DNA from: Escherichia sp. E4742
GTDB taxonomy: Bacteria > Pseudomonadota > Gammaproteobacteria > Enterobacterales > Enterobacteriaceae
Direction: 5' to 3'
Length of the DNA stretch: 64,000 bases
Assembly (NCBI RefSeq): GCF_005843885.1
Contig: NZ_CP040443.1
Span: 1,550,001 to 1,614,000, forward strand
Each line of letters opens with the position of its first letter. Within the stretch, counting starts at the first letter, position 1. This document shows, one piece after another, positions 49,017 through 56,743 of the stretch. Position numbers and translations under genes: made by a program. The notes beneath the pieces were generated by a model. It searched no databases. It was not told the origin of the DNA and worked only from the letters and a program-made list of their open reading frames with translations.

Positions 49017-49043
49017 TAACTCCGTAAACGTCATTCACAACGA

Positions 49044-50129
49044 TTAAATACTGCCAATACTCTCACGCAAAATCCGCAGTACCGTCTCCTCACCGCTACG
49101 ATTTGGATTAATGCGAATCGCGCAATGTTCGAGTTGTGGATTCGCCTGGCGAAACGTTCCGGAAAGACGGTAAAAGAGCGGTGGAATCTCATATTTCGAC
49201 TCCGCACCCACCGGGTAAGGCAACGCGCCGCGCTTTTGCGCCTCTTCCAGCACCCTGGCGGCAATCGGCTGATGAAACTCCACAATCAACACCTTCGACT
49301 GCGCATTGGCAATGACGGCGCTTTTCACTTCCGCCACCGCGCCACCGTTAAGTAAAGCCAGCAACCGTTCAGATACCCCCGCCTGCACCGCGTGCATCAC
49401 TGGCGCGAACACCAGCCCACGCAACACCTCCAGCGCCTGAGCGCCCTGAATCTGGCTGCCGCCGGAGTAAAGCGTGACGCGAATCCGACTAATAACATCG
49501 GCATCGCCTACCACCGCGCCAACACCCTCTGGCCCAAACAGCTTGAAGCAGGAGAATGTCGAAACATTCGCCCCGCATTCGCAGCCGATTCGCGCTACCT
49601 TCATCACCGCATAGTTGTCATCGGTTAACGCTGGAACGCCAGACGAGCACAACGTTGCCAGCACATCTGCCAGCACGTAGCTGTCCTGTGGCTGCTGGCG
49701 CGTATGCTGTACCAGCGCCGCATCCGGTTGTTGCTCTTCGACGACCTGCTTAAGTACCGCCAGGTCATTGAAATCAGCAGTGATAAGCGTCAGCCCCATC
49801 TGCTCAACAATGACCTGAGTCGTCGGATAAACAGGCGCGTCATGCACCAGAAGACGCTGCCCCGGTTTGAGCAAAGCCGCCAGCCCGGCGCGAATCGCTC
49901 CAGTCCCCGCGCCCTGCACCAGCGCCGCGGCCTGTGCGTGAAACGCATCAGCCAGCACCTGCTCCACCCGTTGGGTAATACGCGGTTGATTCAAACCTGG
50001 AGTTAACCCTAAATCACCACCAGTAAGAAACTCGCTGCCGGGGAAATGGCGACAAATGCTATCCACCAGCGCAAACTGCTTTTGCTGCGCCTCAATAATC
50101 GTCAGGCTTTGCAGAGGAAACGTCTTCAT
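49044..50129 (-). CDS. yhfS: PLP-dependent aminotransferase/lyase-like protein YhfS
   Basis: A fold type I PLP enzyme of 361 residues. The likely Schiff-base lysine is Lys196 in TFSCFKLFGPEGVG, and the PLP-ring aspartate is in ALTDDNYAV (170-171). The phosphate-binding stretch is QGAGTGAIRAGLAALL. It resembles class V and methionine gamma-lyase groups, but the substrate is unknown. Last gene of the yhfZ-yhfS cluster, 11 bases after yhfT. Confidence 0.9.
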   Translation of the reverse strand: MKTFPLQSLTIIEAQQKQFALVDSICRHFPGSEFLTGGDLGLTPGLNQPRITQRVEQVLADAFHAQAAALVQGAGTGAIRAGLAALLKPGQRLLVHDAPVYPTTQVIVEQMGLTLITADFNDLAVLKQVVEEQQPDAALVQHTRQQPQDSYVLADVLATLCSSGVPALTDDNYAVMKVARIGCECGANVSTFSCFKLFGPEGVGAVVGDADVISRIRVTLYSGGSQIQGAQALEVLRGLVFAPVMHAVQAGVSERLLALLNGGAVAEVKSAVIANAQSKVLIVEFHQPIAARVLEEAQKRGALPYPVGAESKYEIPPLFYRLSGTFRQANPQLEHCAIRINPNRSGEETVLRILRESIGSI

Positions 50130-50140
50130 AGGTGCCTTCC

Positions 50141-51445
50141 TTAAGCCGGAACGAACAGGCCAAGCCAGTAAAGAACATTCAGCAGGATGCCGGTGATCAT
50201 TACTGCCACGACCGGTGCCGCCATTTTCTGTACCGGACGGCCCAGAGATTCGTTGAGGAAGTAAATGGCAACCGCGATAGAGAATCCGGTATAACCTGCC
50301 ATCTTAATTGCTGCGAAAATCGAACCGACCAGCAGCGCCACTTCCATCAGCATATTCATGGCGTTACGGATGTTATCCGACGCATTACGCACCGACGGGT
50401 AGCGCCCCAGCCATTTGCCGATCGAACGAAGCAGCAAGACTTCTGCCGAAATAACCACTGCACCTAATACCGCTGCAACCATCGGATTCGGCGAGAGATA
50501 GCCCACCGCATAAACAAAGGTAAAGCCCGCAACTGCATATACGCCGGTGGCTAACGCGGTGGTGGCAATCAACGGCACAAATCCCAGTCCGCGCATGAAT
50601 TCTGCCAGAGCCGCCTGATTAATCAGCGTTTGCGATTGTTCCGGCGTTACGCCTGCGGAGTACGCTTTCTCCAGTGTGAAGATCGAAACTTCGCTACCAG
50701 CAAAAATCTTCATGCTGGCAACGGCAGCAATCAATGCCCCCACAATAGCGATATAGGGTAAGTTTTTGATAATCCGCGACGTACGTTCTTCAAACACCGA
50801 AAGTCCGCTGGCATCGATGTCATTTTCATCACGATGACGCAGGTCATGAGTTATCGCGATCCCCAGCAGCATCACCATGCCAATAAAGATTTCGATGGAT
50901 TCCGGATTGAGATGCGGGAAATAGCGCACTACTACTACACGGGTCATCAGCACAACCACGGCAGCGATCAGACTTTGCTTCCAGCCAAACTGGTAAAAAA
51001 TCGCCACCAGTGGGAACAGTGCAAAAGCTGAAACCACCGGCGAGCTTAATTCCCCCAGACTACCTAATACATCCACCGGTAGCGCGGTCAGCAGCTGGTT
51101 TACCGGCAACAGGCATGTGAGGATCAATATCCCCCAGATAGCGCCAAGGCCAAACGCCATCAGGCTGTTTATCGCCAGTACGCCGAGGATATCAGTAGGA
51201 AGAAAGAGTAACCATGCGTTGAGTAGCCCGGTTTTCAGGGTAAAAGAGATCCCCACCGAGGCCACAAAACCAATGCTCAGACCAAAAGCGATACTCCCCG
51301 CCTCGCGACGGTTCATATAGCCTTCAATCAGTTGCGGCAGGATTGGGCGGATGCCGTCATGAAAAACAGCCGCCGAGCGATGCGCCAGAAGCGATGTCAT
51401 ACCCGTCAGGCACGCCACCACGATAATCTGAATATACAGATCCAT
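50141..51445 (-). CDS. yhfT: Polytopic membrane transporter YhfT
   Basis: A 434-residue inner-membrane protein with about 10-12 hydrophobic helices, conserved only with this type of cluster. It begins MDLYIQIIVVACLTGMTSLL. The charged loop at about 200-230 (RHRDENDIDASGLSVFEER) is cytoplasmic. It is the only transporter of the cluster, so it is the best candidate for substrate uptake. No family I know gives its substrate. Confidence 0.85.
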   Translation of the reverse strand: MDLYIQIIVVACLTGMTSLLAHRSAAVFHDGIRPILPQLIEGYMNRREAGSIAFGLSIGFVASVGISFTLKTGLLNAWLLFLPTDILGVLAINSLMAFGLGAIWGILILTCLLPVNQLLTALPVDVLGSLGELSSPVVSAFALFPLVAIFYQFGWKQSLIAAVVVLMTRVVVVRYFPHLNPESIEIFIGMVMLLGIAITHDLRHRDENDIDASGLSVFEERTSRIIKNLPYIAIVGALIAAVASMKIFAGSEVSIFTLEKAYSAGVTPEQSQTLINQAALAEFMRGLGFVPLIATTALATGVYAVAGFTFVYAVGYLSPNPMVAAVLGAVVISAEVLLLRSIGKWLGRYPSVRNASDNIRNAMNMLMEVALLVGSIFAAIKMAGYTGFSIAVAIYFLNESLGRPVQKMAAPVVAVMITGILLNVLYWLGLFVPA

Positions 51446-51456
51446 AGTCGTGCCTT

Positions 51457-51810
51457 TTATTTCAGATGGTTAATCAACATCGGAATCGCGTGTTCGACGT
51501 GCTCAACGGAAAGCCCAAACGCCACTTTCCCTTCGGCGATCATTTTGGCGATATGTTCGTCTTTCGCTTTAATGCCAGGCTTGGCAATGGTGCAACTTTT
51601 GTTATAGCCAATCACCGCGATGGCAATCGACAATGCCGCGCCCGCACCGGTATTACACGCGCCGATGTAGTAATCCAGTTGCCCGGATTTCACCTTCATC
51701 GCTGCTTCCATGTCGTTATGAATGAAAACTTCAAAACAGCCTGGAGCCGTCGCTTCAATGGTTTTTTTAATCTGCTCACGCTGTAAGCCTGCAACGCCAA
51801 CCTTTTTCAT
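51457..51810 (-). CDS. yhfU: DUF2620 protein YhfU
   Basis: A 117-residue protein (KKVGVAGLQREQIKKTIEA) with a Rossmann-like beginning and a Gly-rich segment YYIGACNTGAGAALS. The start at 51810 is preceded by AAGGA; the frame reaches 51849 without a better site. Size and fold resemble PTS IIB-like or small sensory domains, but I do not assign a function. Between yhfT and php. Confidence 0.87.
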   Translation of the reverse strand: MKKVGVAGLQREQIKKTIEATAPGCFEVFIHNDMEAAMKVKSGQLDYYIGACNTGAGAALSIAIAVIGYNKSCTIAKPGIKAKDEHIAKMIAEGKVAFGLSVEHVEHAIPMLINHLK

Positions 51811-51820
51811 TAGTCTGTCC

Positions 51821-52699
51821 TTATTGGAAAAATTGAGAGGGATTTTCACGTAACATCACATCCACATCGGCCTGACTGAATCCTGACTGGCGCAATTGCG
51901 GAATAAAGGTGGTCAATAAATAGTCATAGCCATAACCACCGTTGGCTTTTAAATGAGAGCGGCGCGTAATATCCATCGACAGCATGACGCGGTTCAGCAA
52001 CCCACGGTCGCGTAGCGCATCAAGCATCGCAATACGCTTTTCGTCCGGGTAGTAACTGTTCTTACCAATGGTGTCGAACTGCACGTACGCGCCGAGATCG
52101 ATCATCTTCAAAATGTTGTCGAGGTTGTCTTTCAGATCGCAGTGACCAACGGTGACGCGCGAAAGATCAACTCCGTAGGCTTGCAACAGAGCCAGTTGCT
52201 CCAGCCCCATCGTGCTGAACGACGTATGCGTGGAGAGCGGGCGTCCGGTCTGGTTATGTGCCAGCGCGGCGGCAATAAACACTTTCTCTTCCAGCGGCGT
52301 AATCTTTCCTTCACTGGAACCAATCTCCGCGATGATCCCAGCTTTCAGTTCCGTGCCATCGATACCCAGTTCAATTTCATCGACCATCTCTTGCGCCAGT
52401 TCCTGCACGCTGCGGGTCGCCACATGTTCCGGGAAAAACGCGTCCTGGTAATAACCGGTACAGGCCACCACGTTGATGCCGGTTTCGCGCATTACATCAA
52501 GCATAAATTGCGCATTGCGCCCCATGTAACGGTTGGTCATCTCAATCACATTACGAACGCCCTGGGCCATCAGGTCGTTCATCTCCTGGCAAATGAACGC
52601 ATACTGATCAAGGCGGCAGTCCACGTTGTTTTTAAAGCCGGAGAGATCAATATGCAGATGCTCATGGGCGAGGGTGTAACCCGTCGGATCAAAACTCAT
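51821..52699 (-). CDS. php: Phosphotriesterase homology protein Php
   Basis: A binuclear-metal amidohydrolase-fold protein of 292 residues. Metal ligands are in place: His12 and His14 (AHEHLHID), Glu125 (IIAEIGSSEG, replacing the carboxylated Lys of true phosphotriesterase), His158 (LSTHTSF), His186 (VGHCDLKDN) and Asp243 (LSMDITRR). Natural substrate unknown; lactonase or phosphoester activity is plausible. The start overlaps the yhfW stop by 4 bases. Confidence 0.93.
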   Translation of the reverse strand: MSFDPTGYTLAHEHLHIDLSGFKNNVDCRLDQYAFICQEMNDLMAQGVRNVIEMTNRYMGRNAQFMLDVMRETGINVVACTGYYQDAFFPEHVATRSVQELAQEMVDEIELGIDGTELKAGIIAEIGSSEGKITPLEEKVFIAAALAHNQTGRPLSTHTSFSTMGLEQLALLQAYGVDLSRVTVGHCDLKDNLDNILKMIDLGAYVQFDTIGKNSYYPDEKRIAMLDALRDRGLLNRVMLSMDITRRSHLKANGGYGYDYLLTTFIPQLRQSGFSQADVDVMLRENPSQFFQ

Positions 52700-53922
52700 A
52701 GGGTGTCTCCTGCAAACCGGAGGGAGGAAAGAAAAGAGCGACCATTTTGTGGCGGTGGCGCACGGAAAAATTCACACACGGTAGCCCCCACATCAGAAAG
52801 CGTGGTGCGAACACCAAGCTGAGTAGCAGCCAGGCCTTGCTGATAAACCAGCACCGGCACGACTTCGCGGGTATGGTGGCTGTGACCGATTGTCGGGTCG
52901 TTGCCGTGATCCGCCATGATAATCAGGCAATCATCTGGCTGCATCGCCTCAACAAGCCGGGCAAGATTACGGTCAACGACCTGCAAACGTTCGGCATAAC
53001 GTGCGACGTCTTCTGCGTGACCAGCGAGGTCGGTTTCCTGAATGTTGGTGCAAATAAACGCTGTCTGATGGGTGATAAATTCGTCGAGGGTGATATCCAT
53101 AATCCGCTGACTATCCACCAGGTTTTGCCAGCTCACGCCATAAGGATTGCTGACAATATCCGCCACTTTCCCCACTAGCACAGTTGGCACGCCAGCTTCA
53201 TACAGTTTTTGCGGCACTTGTACTTTCTCATCGACGCCATAGCCCATATGCACGACCTGGAAGCCGTTGTCATAAGCGCCAGAACGCGGTGCATTAATAC
53301 CAATAAAGTGCCCTTCTTTGCTTTCTGCGGCATCGAGAATACGCTGACTGTTGGTTAACAGGCCGCCAAATGTAATGACCCGACCGACCTGTACCTGGTC
53401 ACGCACGATACGACCAATTTTGATTGCGTCGTCAAAAGAGATCACAGAGAGATTGGCGGTAATGTTATAGACCTGGCCTAAATCCGCCTCGAGATTATCA
53501 CCAACCGCAACCGCCTGATTGACCCACAGAAATTGCAGATCATCGCCGCGGCGCTCCACCTGCCAGCCAGCGTTAAGTAATGCTTGCTCAACACGGTCAA
53601 TCACATCGCGAAAGGGCATCCGTAGCGGCGGTAACGGGCGCGTGCCTAAAATTTCCTGATGCCCCATAAAGGTATCGCCCCCTTCATGTTGCAGCTCTGC
53701 CACGCCCCAGGTTGCAGAATCTGACGGCTGCATATCTCCAGGCGAATAACCTAATGCGTTGATTAGCCCCATTTTCTCCAGCGTTTGCAGCTGCAAATGC
53801 GGCAGCTGGCTCAAAATGTGACCACAGGTATTCGCTCCCGCATCTTGCGGGCGCACCAGCGTGACATCTTTCATTGCGCCTACGCCAAAGCTATCAATCA
53901 CTAACACCACGAATCGCGCCAT
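52696..53922 (-). CDS. yhfW: Phosphopentomutase-like metalloenzyme YhfW
   Basis: An alkaline-phosphatase superfamily enzyme of 408 residues, similar to DeoB. Metal and nucleophile residues are visible: Asp10 (VLVIDSFGVGAM), Thr84 followed by GHQE (GGDTFMGHQE), and the C-terminal block ADHGNDPTIGHSHHTREVV with Asp338 and His339. Probably moves or removes a phosphate on a sugar-like molecule. Overlaps yhfX by one base and php by four. Confidence 0.9.
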   Translation of the reverse strand: MARFVVLVIDSFGVGAMKDVTLVRPQDAGANTCGHILSQLPHLQLQTLEKMGLINALGYSPGDMQPSDSATWGVAELQHEGGDTFMGHQEILGTRPLPPLRMPFRDVIDRVEQALLNAGWQVERRGDDLQFLWVNQAVAVGDNLEADLGQVYNITANLSVISFDDAIKIGRIVRDQVQVGRVITFGGLLTNSQRILDAAESKEGHFIGINAPRSGAYDNGFQVVHMGYGVDEKVQVPQKLYEAGVPTVLVGKVADIVSNPYGVSWQNLVDSQRIMDITLDEFITHQTAFICTNIQETDLAGHAEDVARYAERLQVVDRNLARLVEAMQPDDCLIIMADHGNDPTIGHSHHTREVVPVLVYQQGLAATQLGVRTTLSDVGATVCEFFRAPPPQNGRSFLSSLRFAGDTL

Positions 53923-55085
53923 TACGCCCCCAGAGAGTTTCCAAGACTGTCATAACGACCGACGATTTCCGGTTCGCCACGCTGAATACCCGATACCAGC
54001 ACCACATCACTGCGGGTAACAAAAATTTGTGTACGAAAACAGAACACTACGGCACTACTCACCGGAAACTCGCCTGCTAACGGAAGGTAATAGTCGATAC
54101 TGCTGTCATCTACAGTTTTGAGATTGGTTTCAGTAATCTTTTGATTTTCTTTAGTAAAAACCAGAGCGTGGTGAGCATGACCACGACGGTAGTAACCGCC
54201 GCCGTAGCAGTAGCTGTCGCCACGGAAATGATGGGAGATTTCACTTAACCAGAGCATGGCGATACGTTCAGGCTGATCGCCCTGCTGGTTTGCCGGAATC
54301 GTCCCCGTCAGTGCATGGCCGGGTTCGGCATGAGTCACACCGTATTCCGCCAGCAATGGCAGCGAAGCGCAGCTGGTCGCTGAAGGCGCGTTCAGTTGCT
54401 CAATCGCAATACCAGATTTCGCCAGTTGATCCCGTGCTTGTACCAGCGTGTGAAGATTCGGTGTCGGCAAAACTTTCCCGGCAGCCTCATCCCAAAGCAA
54501 GCAAGGGAAATGGGTAAGTCCCGCTAAATGTAGTCCTGGTAGTTTCTGGATTTCAGCGACAATGTCATGCAGCGTGTTTTGGGGAAAACCGCTCTCCTGA
54601 CCCGGATAAAGAAAATCATCATCGCTATAAACTTTGAGCAGCACAGACTGCACACGTCCGGCCTTCAGCGCTGCTGCAGAGACTTCCCGCGCTTTATCGA
54701 GAGTAAACACGGTGATGACGTCAGTTCCCTGTGCAACGGCGTCAGAAACCTGGTGACAAGGGATTTGCACCAGATGTCCCTGATGCGCCACCGGCAGACC
54801 GGCGCGGCGCATGACCCGCGCCTCTTTGTAATCCACCGCCACAATGCCGCTGTAGCCCAGTGCCAGAAGTTTTTCCGCCAGCCACGGATTACGGCCAAAC
54901 TGCTTGGTCATCAGATACAGCTCAATGCCGTAAAGCCGCGCCGTCTCAATCAGCCTCTTACCGTTTTCCAGTATCTGATCCACGTCGATCACCCAACTGT
55001 CCGGGGCGATCTTGCCCTGTTGCCACAAACTTAGTGCGGCGGAAATCAGCGCTGGGTTCTGGCGTTTCAATGCTTCTACAAACAT
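53922..55085 (-). CDS. yhfX: Alanine-racemase-like PLP enzyme YhfX
   Basis: A fold type III PLP enzyme of 387 residues. The likely PLP lysine is Lys61 in YLMTKQFGRNP. Later landmarks are the His/Gly-rich GVTHAEPGHALTGTIP and CYGGGYYRRGHAHHAL. Similar to amino-acid or ornithine racemases; substrate unknown. The 83-base gap upstream holds an inverted repeat shared with the yhfZ promoter. Confidence 0.9.
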   Translation of the reverse strand: MFVEALKRQNPALISAALSLWQQGKIAPDSWVIDVDQILENGKRLIETARLYGIELYLMTKQFGRNPWLAEKLLALGYSGIVAVDYKEARVMRRAGLPVAHQGHLVQIPCHQVSDAVAQGTDVITVFTLDKAREVSAAALKAGRVQSVLLKVYSDDDFLYPGQESGFPQNTLHDIVAEIQKLPGLHLAGLTHFPCLLWDEAAGKVLPTPNLHTLVQARDQLAKSGIAIEQLNAPSATSCASLPLLAEYGVTHAEPGHALTGTIPANQQGDQPERIAMLWLSEISHHFRGDSYCYGGGYYRRGHAHHALVFTKENQKITETNLKTVDDSSIDYYLPLAGEFPVSSAVVFCFRTQIFVTRSDVVLVSGIQRGEPEIVGRYDSLGNSLGA

Positions 55086-55118
55086 CTTGTTGCCTCGTTT
55101 CTATTCCTTGAATTAAAC

Positions 55119-55134
55119 ATTCATTTTTTTGAAT
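55119..55134. promoter_or_regulatory. Candidate operator upstream of yhfX
   Basis: ATTCA-TTTTTT-TGAAT, an inverted repeat 35-50 bases before the yhfX ATG. It shares the TTCA-N6-TGAA core with two sites at yhfZ, at nearly the same distance from the start codon. Inferred operator for YhfZ. Confidence 0.45.
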
Positions 55135-55168
55135 ATTTAAGTTATGTGACGCGGATTTGCCGTATAAC

Positions 55169-55531
55169 TCAGACACCTTCGTTGGCGGCCATCCATAATC
55201 CATAGAGATTGGCCAGCAAATACCCTTCTTCACACGGGTTAATTTCCAGCGCGAATTCCTTCAATAGCACCTGATGCAATTGCACAATCGCTGGCCAGTA
55301 TGTGGATTGCGCCAGTTCCGCCAGTAATTCGTCATCCAGCGGCAGTATGTGTTCGCCCCGACGACTGCGCATCAGCGCACTCGCCATATGCGTCATCGCC
55401 ATCGTTCCCTGCTCGCTGCGTATGGGAAGATGGCATTCTGTTTCCAGTACTTTGACGACCTGCATCATGCCTTTGCAGATGTCCTTATCAATGACTCCTG
55501 CCTCGCAAAGCAGGTTGAGTCTGTTTTCCAT
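55169..55531 (-). CDS. yhfY: Single PRD-domain protein YhfY
   Basis: A 120-residue protein consisting of one PTS-regulation domain (PRD), with a possible phospho-His at MTHMASALMRSR (His48) and no DNA- or RNA-binding domain. The usual second His position (NPCEEGYLLANLYG) lacks a histidine. It may sense PTS phosphorylation state through a partner. Sixteen bases downstream of yhfZ. Confidence 0.88.
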   Translation of the reverse strand: MENRLNLLCEAGVIDKDICKGMMQVVKVLETECHLPIRSEQGTMAMTHMASALMRSRRGEHILPLDDELLAELAQSTYWPAIVQLHQVLLKEFALEINPCEEGYLLANLYGLWMAANEGV

Positions 55532-55547
55532 TTAAGACGCCTTTCGC

Positions 55548-56453
55548 TTAATAACTGGGTTCAAGTTCCCCACTGACGACTCGCTGTTGATGAGCAAGCA
55601 GGGCATGTTTATCAACAACCGCACGTAGCAATTGTTGCATCGGGTAATCATCGGCTCGCGTTAGCACCACGGCTTCAGTGGCCTGTAAAAATCGCGGATC
55701 GTTCGTCAGCGGCGTCGCTTCTAATCCCAGCATGGCCAGTTCGCTTTCCGCCACCGCGTTCCAGATAACCGCATCGACATCGCCTTTTACAATGCGTTGT
55801 AAACTCTCGTGATATGAGAGGTCGATGCGCTCCACATCGCTATTGCCAAAAAAGACATCGGTCATGATTTTCTGATCCGCCGAGCGGTTATCCAGCCCCA
55901 CGCGTTTCACGTTGCCGGACGCCCCTTTACGGCAAATCAGCTGGTGCTCGCCAACGTAGGTATGCGGCCCCAACTCCAGCGCGAGGCATAACCCTTTTTG
56001 CGTGAGATAACTTTCTGCCGCCAGGCGGGACACTACCGCCATGTCATACACGCCGTTAAGCAAACACTCCACGCGAATATCCGCGCCACGCATGTGCGCA
56101 TAGTAAAAAGGAATGCCATCAAACTGGGCTTTCAATCCGCTCGCCAGTCCTTCGTACAAACGGGTATAGGGCAAGGGCATCGCACATACCACGTTGTTGA
56201 TATCCACATGAGTCAGCAGGGCTTTATTATCCATCTCAACCAGATAACTGCCATTGCGCCCACGGCGTTCAATTCGTATCGCGCCGCTTGATTCCAGCGT
56301 TTTCAGCGCGGCCTGTGTCAGACCAACCGATGAATGGCACTCAGTTGCCAGTTCATCTATTGTTTTCAATCGATTACCGCACTTTTCACCTAACAGATAA
56401 CGAGCCAGAGTCGTGATGACGACGCCTTCTTTTTTGATAAACGTTCGACGCAT
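55548..56453 (-). CDS. yhfZ: GntR-like transcriptional regulator YhfZ
   Basis: A 301-residue predicted repressor. The N-terminal winged HTH (about 8-70; KTIDELATECHSSVGLTQAA, then RRGRNGSYLVEMD wing) is followed by a periplasmic-binding-protein-like effector domain (about 85-300). First gene of the yhfZ-yhfS cluster. Two inverted repeats lie 9-46 bases upstream of its ATG, suggesting autoregulation. Confidence 0.9.
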   Translation of the reverse strand: MRRTFIKKEGVVITTLARYLLGEKCGNRLKTIDELATECHSSVGLTQAALKTLESSGAIRIERRGRNGSYLVEMDNKALLTHVDINNVVCAMPLPYTRLYEGLASGLKAQFDGIPFYYAHMRGADIRVECLLNGVYDMAVVSRLAAESYLTQKGLCLALELGPHTYVGEHQLICRKGASGNVKRVGLDNRSADQKIMTDVFFGNSDVERIDLSYHESLQRIVKGDVDAVIWNAVAESELAMLGLEATPLTNDPRFLQATEAVVLTRADDYPMQQLLRAVVDKHALLAHQQRVVSGELEPSY

Positions 56454-56461
56454 AGTATATT

Positions 56462-56503
56462 TTCAATAAAGTGAATATTTATATCTTCATTAAAATGAAG
56501 ATA
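56462..56503. promoter_or_regulatory. Two tandem inverted repeats at the yhfZ promoter (candidate YhfZ operator)
   Basis: TATCTTCATT-AA-AATGAAGATA (56482-56503) is a perfect 10-2-10 repeat. TTCA-ATAAAG-TGAA (56462-56475) is a second copy of the same TTCA-N6-TGAA core, 24 bases away centre to centre. The position just upstream of a regulator gene suggests operator function. I could not assign clear -35/-10 hexamers. Confidence 0.55.
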
Positions 56504-56576
56504 AGTGGCAACTAAGAAATGTGGAAACGGCGAGGCACTTCACATTTTTTCGGGTTGTTGCGAAAAGAGGATAAAA

Positions 56577-56596
56577 AAACCGGGTTTCCCCGGTTT
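56577..56596 (-). terminator. Terminator of the dam superoperon (after trpS)
   Basis: AAACCGGG-TTTC-CCCGGTTT followed on the minus strand by TTTTTTTATC. It lies 150 bases past the trpS stop, beyond the BIME. Confidence 0.8.
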
Positions 56597-56620
56597 CAGA
56601 GTGATGATAAAAGCAAAATT

Positions 56621-56710
56621 GCCTGATGTGCTACGCTTATCAGGCCTACATTTCCTTGCAATATGTGCATTACTTTGTAGGCCGGATAAGGCGTTCACGC
56701 CGCATCCGGC
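56621..56710. repeat. BIME (two REP sequences) between trpS and yhfZ
   Basis: GCCTGAT...ATCAGGC (56621-56645) and GCCGGATAAGGCGTTCACGC...GCATCCGGC (56681-56710) are two REP units in opposite orientation separated by 35 bases. Typical intergenic BIME that can bind DNA gyrase or IHF and stabilise upstream mRNA. Together with flanks, this and the operator sites account for the 290-base gap 56454-56743. Confidence 0.88.
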
Positions 56711-56743
56711 ATGAACAAAGCGCAATTTGCCAGCAATAGTGAA

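Noticed and set aside
56621..56710. Repeated palindromes as a CRISPR array
   Set aside because: Only two units, inverted relative to each other, with the REP consensus; no regular spacers and no cas genes.
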